64,000 bases of DNA from the NCBI RefSeq assembly GCF_004769575.1, contig NZ_RQGA01000014.1, positions 558,001 to 622,000 on the forward strand. Direction: 5' to 3'. A model generated the notes under the pieces. That model worked only from the letters and a program-made list of their open reading frames with translations. It was not told the origin of the DNA and ran no database searches. The stretch comes from Leptospira perdikensis (lineage in GTDB: Bacteria > Spirochaetota > Leptospiria > Leptospirales > Leptospiraceae). This document shows, in pieces, positions 36,595 to 44,150 of the stretch. Both the position numbers and the translations under genes were made by a program. Every line of letters begins with the position of its first letter. Within the stretch, counting starts at the first letter, position 1.

Positions 36595-36702
36595 TGGCCG
36601 CCTCGTCATCGTTCGGTGGATCAAAATCCACCGAGTTACGTGACCGCGCTTTACGCTCCAATCTTTTGCTATGCAAAAGGATTTCCGCTACAATCGCTGG
36701 CG
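36595..36702. repeat. GC-rich, structured intergenic element
   Basis: This block of about 108 bases, richer in G+C than its surroundings, lies between the stops of two convergent genes. It contains an 8-bp hairpin (CGGTGGAT-CAAA-ATCCACCG, 36613-36632), a second hairpin (CTTTTGC-TAT-GCAAAAG, 36662-36678) and outer CCGCC/GGCGG ends. It resembles small mobile or REP-like elements. Only one copy is present in this window. Confidence 0.45.
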
Positions 36703-36715
36703 GAAGATTCATACT

Positions 36716-37201
36716 TTACTTTGCAGAATGCATCCCAATCTTATTCCCTTCTGAATCAGAAATATAAGCATAATATCCCATCTCAGGACTAATCAACGTT
36801 TTTGTAAGAAGGATTTTCCCACCGTTTTTCTCCACTTTGTCTAAAGCCGGCTGTAAATCATCTCCTAGGTTTAAATAAATAACGACTCCATTTTTCGTAG
36901 GAACGTAATCCTTTCCCTTAACTAAAACGACGTTCACAGAATTTTCTGAAGCAGGAATGACCCCAAGCTCAGTATCTTCCATATTCATTTTTTCTATAGA
37001 AACATTTAGTATCGTCTGATAAAACTTGATGGCTCGTTCCATATTCGAAACAGGAATCTCCACGATTGAGACTGCATTCTTCATTCCCTTACCTACTTTC
37101 TCCGAATCACTTTCTGCCTGTGTCGATTCCGTTTCTTTTTTACAACTAAAGAGGCTCAAACCTACTATCAATAATACAAAAACCCAAATGACCTTTCTCA
37201 T
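36716..37201 (-). CDS. VOC/glyoxalase-fold lipoprotein
   Basis: The protein has 161 aa from ATG 37201, preceded by GGGGA. A lipobox ends LFSC near residue 19. The VOC (glyoxalase/bleomycin-resistance) domain starts at VSIVEIPVSNMERAIKFYQTI, with GVVIYLNLGDDLQPALDKVEKNG and a closing YISDSEGNKIGMHS. VOC proteins are usually cytoplasmic; a lipidated copy is unusual. The metal-ligand His/Glu residues are not all clear. Substrate unknown. Confidence 0.82.
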   Translation of the reverse strand: MRKVIWVFVLLIVGLSLFSCKKETESTQAESDSEKVGKGMKNAVSIVEIPVSNMERAIKFYQTILNVSIEKMNMEDTELGVIPASENSVNVVLVKGKDYVPTKNGVVIYLNLGDDLQPALDKVEKNGGKILLTKTLISPEMGYYAYISDSEGNKIGMHSAK

Positions 37202-37631
37202 ATTTTCCCCTAAAACACGAATATAAGGACACAAAACTGAAACGAAAACAAGTAAAATATGCCAAATATATCTTTCCCTAAAACAATCAATTGAACTTCA
37301 CTTCCTAGAACCAAATGACAAAGTCTGAGTAAAACCATTTCATCATTGCGCAAAGACAGTCTGAATCCATCCAACAAAGATCCACAAAAGTTGGGACTGT
37401 GATCATTGCTAATGAAACAGAATTGGTATAGTTTCCATAAACTAGAACCGACTTTTGAACCCTTTCCTGTTTATTCCGAGGACTTATATCCAACTGACAC
37501 AGATACTGCGAGGAAGGGAAAAACCCACAGATTCCCGTTAGGTGATTGTAAACAAAAATTCATCTTACAATCCAAAATATTCCTAGACCGAAGTTCAAAA
37601 ATTCTAACTAGTAGCAAATAGAAGAATAAAA
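37202..37631. other. Intergenic region without a clear gene
   Basis: This is about 430 bases of AT-rich sequence between two divergent lipoprotein genes. Small open frames exist on both strands (37305-37493 minus, 37406-37621 plus), but neither has a good ribosome binding site or recognisable sequence. Probably promoters for the two genes plus degraded sequence. Confidence 0.5.
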
Positions 37632-38060
37632 ATGACACTTCCTATTCGTATCGTTTTAACATCGTTAGTTTGTCTTTTCGCGTGCAGACCCCCGATTGAC
37701 AATCCAAACAGAGAACTAACGATATCAAAAAAAGAAACGGAGGACAAAATTGCGGCCTACACAGCAATCAAAACCTTAAGTTGTCAATTCGAAGGATTCC
37801 AATCTTATTTATATTCAGAACTTGGAAACGATGAGGATCCAAACCCTGACTACCAAAACAAAAGTATCTATTACGAAAAAAGAGCTGTAAGTGCTTGTCT
37901 ACGAAGTATTCTGGCAATTCCCTGTCCCACATCCCCGAAGAACACAACACAGGCGGTTTCAGAAATGGTAGCCCATATCGCCATAAATCGATTGTTAAAC
38001 TGTACATTCAAAGTGGCACTTTTTTTCGAATTTGAGAAACCTTTTTACGGAAATTTTTAA
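37632..38060 (+). CDS. Hypothetical lipoprotein
   Basis: The protein has 142 aa. The signal peptide ends in the lipobox CLFAC near residue 18. The mature part is helical with four cysteines (LSCQ, SACLR, IPCP, LNCT) that could form two disulfides. The stop overlaps the next gene's start by one base (TAATG), so they form an operon. No family recognised. Confidence 0.68.
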   Translation: MTLPIRIVLTSLVCLFACRPPIDNPNRELTISKKETEDKIAAYTAIKTLSCQFEGFQSYLYSELGNDEDPNPDYQNKSIYYEKRAVSACLRSILAIPCPTSPKNTTQAVSEMVAHIAINRLLNCTFKVALFFEFEKPFYGNF

Positions 38061-38998
38061 TGATTAAAGAAAAAATAATCTACCTACCGATCTTATTCCT
38101 TAGTTTTCTTTGGATCGCCAATGATTCCTTTCTCAAATTGATATATCCTGGATGGGTCACAGGAAAAATTTCAGATATCATTGGCCTTATCTTCACACCT
38201 CTCATCCTAACAGGAATTTTGTCTCTTTTTTCAAAAAAAACAAAGCCAATCTTTTTTTTCTGGTTCTCAATTCTCCTAACAAACATTATTTTCATTTGGA
38301 TCAACTTATCTCAAGAATCGAACAACAACTTTTATTCGTTTATCAATTCTAATGAATCCATGAATTTAGCAGACAAATCTGATTTGATATTACTGCCACT
38401 TACACTTCTCAGTATTTTAATTTTTCGTAAATTCGGAACCATTTTCCAAAAATCAATTCAAAAGAAAATATACATTCTCATATTACCAACCCTTGCTCTA
38501 CTCAATACATCTCATCCCCAAGGTAGATCGGACTTTCGTGACATTTTGTTTTTACTTAGTTTAGCTCATGATCAAATCATCCAACTAGAACCGAAGGATA
38601 TCGAAGTTACTGGAAACGAATTTACTTTTAAATTTAAGTTTATCGGAAAAAATAATGAAAGTAGCCCCGTGTCCGCAGAAATTCCCAACGGGAATGCCAC
38701 TTGTCCAAATCCTGGGGATCCACCAAAAGAGAAAGGCAATGGGACAAACTCTTACAACCAAGAAGAATATCCAGGCAAATTTCAAAACTATCGAATCGAT
38801 TTTTCTAAGAGTCAAAACTTTGAAACCATTGAAAAAACTTCTGATTGTAATGGAACTGAATGTTCAATCGACTTACAATCGCTAAACTCAGGAACCTATT
38901 TCTGGAAAGTTCGTACAAGATACCTGTATCTTTCCGATTGCAAATTGTATTTAGAAAATTTTTTAGTACGTCAAGATATACATTCCTTTCGGAGGTAA
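38060..38998 (+). CDS. Hypothetical membrane protein with beta-rich ectodomain
   Basis: The protein has 312 aa. Four hydrophobic segments lie in the first 150 residues; a soluble domain of about 140 residues follows, ending with SLNSGTYFWKVRTRYL, an Ig/fibronectin-like closing strand pattern. Cysteines occur in NATCPNPG, SDCNGTECS and LSDCKLY. It overlaps the preceding lipoprotein gene by one base. I recognise no family. The soluble part probably faces the periplasm. Confidence 0.6.
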   Translation: MIKEKIIYLPILFLSFLWIANDSFLKLIYPGWVTGKISDIIGLIFTPLILTGILSLFSKKTKPIFFFWFSILLTNIIFIWINLSQESNNNFYSFINSNESMNLADKSDLILLPLTLLSILIFRKFGTIFQKSIQKKIYILILPTLALLNTSHPQGRSDFRDILFLLSLAHDQIIQLEPKDIEVTGNEFTFKFKFIGKNNESSPVSAEIPNGNATCPNPGDPPKEKGNGTNSYNQEEYPGKFQNYRIDFSKSQNFETIEKTSDCNGTECSIDLQSLNSGTYFWKVRTRYLYLSDCKLYLENFLVRQDIHSFRR

Positions 38999-39051
38999 GA
39001 ATGAGATTTTAGAATTTATAAATTTGTATCTACCTTCCGCGTAGAACTGAA

Positions 39052-39309
39052 TTATTTTTCATAAAACGGCTTGTCACATTTCTTCTTTTGTTTCTCTAAA
39101 GTGAGACAGGATACTAAGAATATATTTTGTCTACGAGTTGTATCTTCACAACCATTTGACCTCAAACAACTTTCATCTACAACTAATACGGATAACATGG
39201 ATTTACTACATTGATTGGCGATAGGATCATCTTCCAGACACTTTTCCTTTTCGGTCTGACAATTGAGAATAAAGAGAAGGTTTACGATAAAAAGAAGGAT
39301 CAGTTTCAT
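39052..39309 (-). CDS. Small cysteine-rich lipoprotein
   Basis: The protein has 85 aa with a GGAGGA ribosome binding site 12 bases before ATG 39309. A signal and lipobox end FILNC near residue 17. The mature chain has six further cysteines (EKCL, NQCS, ESCL, NGCE, VSCL, KKCD), suggesting three disulfides. No family recognised. The gene is convergent with the membrane-protein gene upstream. Confidence 0.68.
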   Translation of the reverse strand: MKLILLFIVNLLFILNCQTEKEKCLEDDPIANQCSKSMLSVLVVDESCLRSNGCEDTTRRQNIFLVSCLTLEKQKKKCDKPFYEK

Positions 39310-39555
39310 AGAATGTAAGTCCTCCGCGTTGACTACAAACTAATTCAATTTGTAATCACCAATTCTATATTTTAGAACTAGTAATATCCGATATTCATTC
39401 CTTAAAAAAACAAAATGCAAGTGATATCTGGCAAAAAAAGGAACATGGAAGAAGAAAACAAAAATGGAAAAAGGGTATAGAGTGGAATTTCGTTAGTCAC
39501 GAATGGATTCTTCTGTGACTTAACTGAATGTGATATTGAAGGTTGATATTAATGG
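39310..39555. other. Intergenic region without a clear gene
   Basis: This 246-base AT-rich stretch lies upstream of the small lipoprotein gene. It includes its promoter region, an A-rich tract (39410-39480) and no open frame I would call. Confidence 0.4.
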
Positions 39556-39702
39556 TTAGTTAGAAACTTGAGACTGAATCCAATCGGCGATTCCATAGAT
39601 ATTTTCTATTGAGATGAGGTTACTCTGGGACTTGACCTCTTTCGCTAAAAACACTTCGTGTGTCTGCTATGTTTCGAGGCAGGGTTCCCTTCGTTGTATG
39701 TC
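39556..39702 (-). pseudogene. Possible remnant of a gene 3' end
   Basis: A frame of 48 codons closes with TAA at 39556 and has no usable start. The peptide has a protein-like look (HEVFLAKEVKSQSNLISIE, ending IYGIADWIQSQVSN). Upstream, stops appear in all frames. I read it as a decayed C-terminus, source unknown; it may also be chance. Confidence 0.3.
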
Positions 39703-39831
39703 ATCCGAGTATGCTCTATGAAAGGATTGCTCCCTATGGTTCGCAAGTCATGTAGCCTAAAGGGAACTGATTCAAGTCCCTAAATCTTTGTAAAAATTTG
39801 AATGTTATGATTCTTTTAAGAAAGGTTGTTA

Positions 39832-39912
39832 TGCGGGCGGAGGGACTTGAACCCCCACGCCTCTCGGCGCCAGAACCTAAATCTGGTGCGTCTGCCAATT
39901 TCGCCACGCCCG
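39832..39912 (-). tRNA. tRNA-Leu (anticodon UAG)
   Basis: The cloverleaf on the minus strand has acceptor GCGGGCG/CGCCCGC, a long variable arm (CGCCGAGAGGCG) typical of tRNA-Leu, anticodon stem CCAGA/TCTGG with loop TTTAGGT (UAG), and T-arm GGTTCAAGTCC. CCA is not encoded. Confidence 0.95.
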
Positions 39913-40004
39913 CATTGTGGTTGTATAAGCAGGTTTTTGTACTAGGGAAATCTGTCTACTGAGTTTTTATGATTCACTTGCCTTTGTTTTGAAATTTTAT
40001 TCTC

Positions 40005-40454
40005 ATGTCAGATACCAATAGGACAACCCCGATGAACATTTTGGAATTTATGCAAAATATCTCTACGCAAGTGTATTTGCGAGGAGATGTGATCTTTCGT
40101 GAAGGAGATCCACATGATGGAAGTATGTATTGTATCATGAGTGGAATGTTTGCCGTCACCAAACGAATGCCAGATGGAGCTCAAGAAGTCATAAAAGGTT
40201 TAGGGCCTGGCGAATTTTTCGGGGAACTTTCGCTTCTCACAAGAAGGCCGAGGGCTATGACCATAAGCGTAGTTTCCGCCAATGCACGGGTCGGAATCCT
40301 TCGAGATGATCAGTTCGAAAAATTGGCTCGGATCAATACTCATTTTCTATTGCAACTGACCAAAAGTACTGTCGAAAAACTTCATAGAGCAGAGGCAAGG
40401 CTCACCGAACTGGACAAAATGTTAGAAGAAATCAAAAAGGAAGAAGAAAAATGA
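40005..40454 (+). CDS. Cyclic nucleotide-binding domain protein
   Basis: The protein has 149 aa consisting of a single CNMP domain (residues about 15-125), with the phosphate-binding cassette GPGEFFGELSLLTRRPRAMTISV near residue 68 and the GDVIFREGDPHDGSMYCIMSG strand pair. A charged helix ends the protein (ARLTELDKMLEEIKKEEEK). It has no DNA-binding HTH, so it is not a CRP-type regulator. It overlaps the next CNMP gene by 4 bases (ATGA). The ligand could be cAMP or cGMP. Confidence 0.9.
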   Translation: MSDTNRTTPMNILEFMQNISTQVYLRGDVIFREGDPHDGSMYCIMSGMFAVTKRMPDGAQEVIKGLGPGEFFGELSLLTRRPRAMTISVVSANARVGILRDDQFEKLARINTHFLLQLTKSTVEKLHRAEARLTELDKMLEEIKKEEEK

Positions 40455-40969
40455 GTATCGACCATTTGCGAAAGTACATCACCGAAGTCCGAATCGACCA
40501 CTTTGCCGAAGGAACCAAGGTTTTTTCAGAAGGCGAAGATTGTAATGGTAAGATGTTCTTTGTATTTGCCGGCCAACTCCAAGTTTTCAAACGAAAGGCT
40601 AACGGCGAAGATCAATATGTTCGCGATATCAAACCGGGGGAATTCTTTGGAGAGATGGCACTCGTATTTCCTTCACCGAGAGCTGCAACTGTTCTTGCCT
40701 CTGCCGAAGATACAAAAGTAGGAATTATTACAAAAGAAATCTTTTTGGCGATGGGTCATGAAAGCCCAGGATTTCTTTCCGTCATCCTCCATAGTATCAT
40801 CAACCGCCTAACATCTATCGAAGATCAAATCACAGAAAGACAACTAGAGTTACATACGCTGATCAACCTAATGCCTTCTTTACAGAAGGCGCCTCTTACC
40901 ACAGAAACCGTCACAACCGATGAGGAGAAAACACAAGATTCGACAGGAACAGAGGAGAAGGCCGAGTGA
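40451..40969 (+). CDS. Cyclic nucleotide-binding domain protein, second paralogue
   Basis: The protein has 172 aa. The CNMP domain shows GTKVFSEGEDCNGKMFFVFAG near residue 21 and the cassette KPGEFFGEMALVFPSPRAATVL near residue 62. A low-complexity acidic tail (TTETVTTDEEKTQD) follows, with no HTH. It overlaps the first CNMP gene by 4 bases, so they are likely partners made together. The arrangement suggests a stand-alone signalling pair. Confidence 0.9.
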   Translation: MSIDHLRKYITEVRIDHFAEGTKVFSEGEDCNGKMFFVFAGQLQVFKRKANGEDQYVRDIKPGEFFGEMALVFPSPRAATVLASAEDTKVGIITKEIFLAMGHESPGFLSVILHSIINRLTSIEDQITERQLELHTLINLMPSLQKAPLTTETVTTDEEKTQDSTGTEEKAE

Positions 40970-41011
40970 AAAAACTCGGAAACCTCCGAAACTTTACATT
41001 CTAAAAATAAG

Positions 41012-41040
41012 TTGACTAAAACCCTAAAATCGAATTTGAT
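41012..41040 (+). promoter_or_regulatory. Candidate sigma-70 promoter of the PilZ gene
   Basis: TTGACT (41012-41017) and TTTGAT (41035-41040) are separated by 17 bases. The expected transcription start, about 7 bases on, falls at the GTG at 41047, so the mRNA may be leaderless. Confidence 0.4.
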
Positions 41041-41046
41041 TTGCGG

Positions 41047-42141
41047 GTGACTTTGCGGTTCTTCAACTACCCCATCCCTGTTCTATTGGTGACTCTCGGT
41101 TTTTTTGCGGTGCCATTCCTCAATTTCTTTGCGATCGCCGCTTTATACGATTTGGATCTGGATCACTTTAGTATGATCCTTTCCAGAATCCAACCATGGC
41201 AGTACGTACTCTCTGGGTTCAGTGCCATCATTGCCTATGGCCTCATCTCCAAAAAGAAATTTGGATACTATTTGTTCTTATGTTTTAGTTTTCTCATCCT
41301 CACTTACAATGTTTGGATGGTATTTTCTCTCACACTTGGTAAGAAGATTTTCCTAGCTGGGATTCGCATTCATACATCCGACGTAATCTGGAATATGGTG
41401 ATCACCACAGTTTTACTCGGGATTGTTTTTTATTTTTTACGTAGAGAAATTGCGGCACCTTACTTGAGTGGAAAACGTCGGGGTTGGAGAACGAAATACC
41501 GCGAAACCCATCCCATCCCCTTCCATTGGACCAATGCTGATGGAGAACGTGAAGGTGATGGCCAAACCATCAATATTTCTCGTAACGGAATCCTCATTCC
41601 CATGACGGAACATCACTTTTTAAAAGTGGGAGATCCCATCAACCTACTCTTAAAATTGGAAAAAGAAAATAGAGAACCTGTATCCATCTCTGTCCAAGCA
41701 AAGATTGTTCGTATCGATAAAGAAAGTGACGGATCAGAAATTGCAGGTGTACAACTATCTTTTTTAATCAACCAAAGAGAAGAGAAACAAATCTACGAAA
41801 CTTTTTTGGCAAGGGTATTTGCACCAAGATATCCAGTCTCCAACCCGGTAAACTTTTCAGGAAAGGACAACAAAATCAGCCAAGGAACCTTACTTAACGT
41901 TTCTATGGAAGGATTGTATATTGAAACCAGTTCGGTTCTAGACCAAGACCAAATTTGTAACGTAAAAATTCAAACTAGATCTGGAGATATTTCCGTAGGT
42001 GGAGTGGTACGTTGGTCGAACCCACAAGGGAAGTATGGAAAACCAAGTGGATTTGGAATTCAAATTGATTCTATCGAAAACAAAAACCTATTTCGAATTT
42101 GGATTTGGAAACAACGTTTTAAATTATTCCACGGGCGGTAG
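41047..42141 (+). CDS. Membrane protein with tandem PilZ domains
   Basis: The protein has 364 aa from GTG 41047 (TTG 41041 is in frame too). Four membrane segments cover residues about 7-140. Two PilZ-like domains follow: one near 150-250 with INISRNGILI, and one near 260-360 with LNVSMEGLYI. Both keep the NxSxxG motif of c-di-GMP binding; the RxxxR arm is weak in both (TKYRETHPI, PRYPVSNPV). A c-di-GMP sensor at the membrane is likely, but the missing Arg residues leave doubt. The 3' end overlaps ispD (convergent) by 18 bases. Confidence 0.82.
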   Translation: MTLRFFNYPIPVLLVTLGFFAVPFLNFFAIAALYDLDLDHFSMILSRIQPWQYVLSGFSAIIAYGLISKKKFGYYLFLCFSFLILTYNVWMVFSLTLGKKIFLAGIRIHTSDVIWNMVITTVLLGIVFYFLRREIAAPYLSGKRRGWRTKYRETHPIPFHWTNADGEREGDGQTINISRNGILIPMTEHHFLKVGDPINLLLKLEKENREPVSISVQAKIVRIDKESDGSEIAGVQLSFLINQREEKQIYETFLARVFAPRYPVSNPVNFSGKDNKISQGTLLNVSMEGLYIETSSVLDQDQICNVKIQTRSGDISVGGVVRWSNPQGKYGKPSGFGIQIDSIENKNLFRIWIWKQRFKLFHGR

Positions 42142-42828
42142 TTCTTCCCAAAACAAGGAGTCTGCAAGTTCTGCATCACCGGGACTTGTGACTTTGATGT
42201 TATGGTGGTCTGTCTCCACAATTCCCACTTTTCTTTTCCCCATCCAAGTACAAAGGTCTGTCGGGTGTTGCCTTATATCAGAAGAAAGTCCCTCTAACAA
42301 AAGTTCTTTAATCATAAAACCGGCAATCGTTTGTGGGGTTTTTACGGCATACACTTCGTCTCGTTTTAATGGTTCTTCTGTATAGTTTTGGTGTATACGA
42401 ACCCGCACCAAACTCTCCGTAGATTTTCCTACAATGGTGGCAGTACCAAAAATCCTAGTTTGTTCCACTAACTGATAGAGTTCTTTTTGTTTAAAATTAG
42501 GACGTGCCACATCATGGATGAAAAAAATATCCTTTGTATCGTAAGAAATTGATTCCAATCCACATAACGTAGACAGATGACGACTCTCCCCTCCGGGAAC
42601 GATCCGATCATTCGCTTCCAACAAATCATCCAGTTCTTTTTCTGTTTCTAAAATCCAATCAGGATGGGATACAATCGTAATCGATTTTGTAAGTCCAAAT
42701 TTTCGAAACCGTTTGACCGAATGTCGAAGCAGGGACTCACCTCTCACTTTCAAAAACTGTTTGGGAACTTCTGTTCCCATACGAGTTCCTGTCCCACCTG
42801 CCAGTAGGACAACATACAAATTGTTCAT
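42124..42828 (-). CDS. ispD: 2-C-methyl-D-erythritol 4-phosphate cytidylyltransferase
   Basis: This is the third step of the MEP isoprenoid pathway. It has 234 aa. The CTP-binding start LLAGGTGTRMGTEVPKQFLKV is at residues 8-28; IHDVARPNF near residue 105 and RDEVYAVKTPQTIAGFMI near residue 155 are conserved IspD blocks. The start overlaps the lysA stop by 4 bases. Convergent 18-base overlap with the PilZ gene. Confidence 0.93.
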   Translation of the reverse strand: MNNLYVVLLAGGTGTRMGTEVPKQFLKVRGESLLRHSVKRFRKFGLTKSITIVSHPDWILETEKELDDLLEANDRIVPGGESRHLSTLCGLESISYDTKDIFFIHDVARPNFKQKELYQLVEQTRIFGTATIVGKSTESLVRVRIHQNYTEEPLKRDEVYAVKTPQTIAGFMIKELLLEGLSSDIRQHPTDLCTWMGKRKVGIVETDHHNIKVTSPGDAELADSLFWEELPPVE

Positions 42829-44126
42829 TCGACAACGAGGATTTCGTTTCTAAAGATTTCCAAAACTGGTTCTCTTTTACGAATCAATTTTCCTTCTCCG
42901 TTATTACGAAGTAAAACTTCCGCGGTCTCAGGAAAACTATTGTAGTTCTTTGTGGACATTCCAGCACAATAAGCACCTACCGCTTCCATCACTACATAGT
43001 CACCAACTTCTGCTTCTCCCATAAGACGAGTGATCGGTTCTCCCCCTTCTTTTTGAGTGAACACATCCCCTGACTCACAACAATGCCCCACAACCACATA
43101 TTCTTCGTTTGATTTTGGAGCCCCACCCTCTTTTTTCACTGTGACAAGAGGATGTCTTGCACCGTATAACGAAGGTCTGGTGTTTGAATCCATACCTGCA
43201 TCCAGTTTCATAAATCGAAATCCTTTAGGACCTGTGTCTACCAAATCATCTACTGTGGTGAGAAGTGCCCCACAAAGTGCGATCAAGTAGGTACCTGGCT
43301 CGATTTCTAAAATGAGTTTTCTTCCATGTTTTGCAGCAAATTCTTCAAATTGCGGTTTTACGGGAGCACCAATCTTTTGTAAGTCGGTTGATTTTTCATC
43401 TTCCATACGACCTACTTTATAACCACCACCGAGACTGACTACGGTTACCGTTGGAAAAGCTTCTGCATATTCCAAGGTATACTTTGCGACTGCTTTCCAA
43501 ACCTCAGGATCACTTCCGGAACCAATATGAGTGTGGACTTTTTCGACTATGATTTTGTATTTTTCGACTATGGCTTTCACTTCAGGCAATTTTTCATGCC
43601 AAACCCCAAAGGAAGAAGTGACCCCTCCGACATCCGTTTTTTTTGTATGTCCAGAGCCAAGTCCTGGATTGAAACGAATGGAAACGGCCTTCCCTGGAAA
43701 TGCCTTTCCAAAGGCTTCTAATTGACGAAGGGAACAGGCATTGAACTTCACTCCTTTGTTAATGAGTTCTTCGAAAGCCTTAGGAAGTTCTTGTGAGGTA
43801 AGCATGATGGATTCTGGTTTGAATCCAAAGTGAAGGGCACGTACTACTTCGTGTTCCGAAGAAGCATCAATGAGAATGCCTTTCTTTTTCATAATTTGAA
43901 GGATATTGGAATTGGGATTTGCCTTCATGGCGTAACGGACTTGTAATCCGAAAGCATTAGGAAATGCCAAGGTATCGTCACATTTTTGTTCAATTTCTTT
44001 CTCGGAATAGACAAAGATGGGTGTACCGAATTCTTTTGCTAAAGACCTTACTTGGTCTTCTTTTAAAAACTTTAGTTTTTCGATTGATGTCATAGGATTT
44101 AAGATAAACCTTTCAATAGGTTCCAT
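42825..44126 (-). CDS. lysA: Diaminopimelate decarboxylase
   Basis: The last step of lysine biosynthesis: it converts meso-DAP to lysine. It has 433 aa. The PLP-binding Lys is in QVRYAMKANPNSN near residue 67; HTHIGSGSD near 206, VSLGGGYKVG near 240, LEIEPGTYLIA near 290, and the active-site Cys in HCCESGDVF near 360 are family blocks. A downstream ATG (44093) is a possible start. It is translationally coupled to ispD. Confidence 0.93.
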   Translation of the reverse strand: MEPIERFILNPMTSIEKLKFLKEDQVRSLAKEFGTPIFVYSEKEIEQKCDDTLAFPNAFGLQVRYAMKANPNSNILQIMKKKGILIDASSEHEVVRALHFGFKPESIMLTSQELPKAFEELINKGVKFNACSLRQLEAFGKAFPGKAVSIRFNPGLGSGHTKKTDVGGVTSSFGVWHEKLPEVKAIVEKYKIIVEKVHTHIGSGSDPEVWKAVAKYTLEYAEAFPTVTVVSLGGGYKVGRMEDEKSTDLQKIGAPVKPQFEEFAAKHGRKLILEIEPGTYLIALCGALLTTVDDLVDTGPKGFRFMKLDAGMDSNTRPSLYGARHPLVTVKKEGGAPKSNEEYVVVGHCCESGDVFTQKEGGEPITRLMGEAEVGDYVVMEAVGAYCAGMSTKNYNSFPETAEVLLRNNGEGKLIRKREPVLEIFRNEILVVE

Positions 44127-44150
44127 TCCATAAAGTCAAAAAAGTAGAAA

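Noticed and set aside
37305..37621. Small overlapping frames on both strands
   Set aside because: No ribosome binding site, no recognisable sequence and poor composition.
39740..39785. tRNA-like hint (AGGGAACTGATTCAAGTCCCT)
   Set aside because: The loop is 11 bases rather than 7 and there is no cloverleaf around it.
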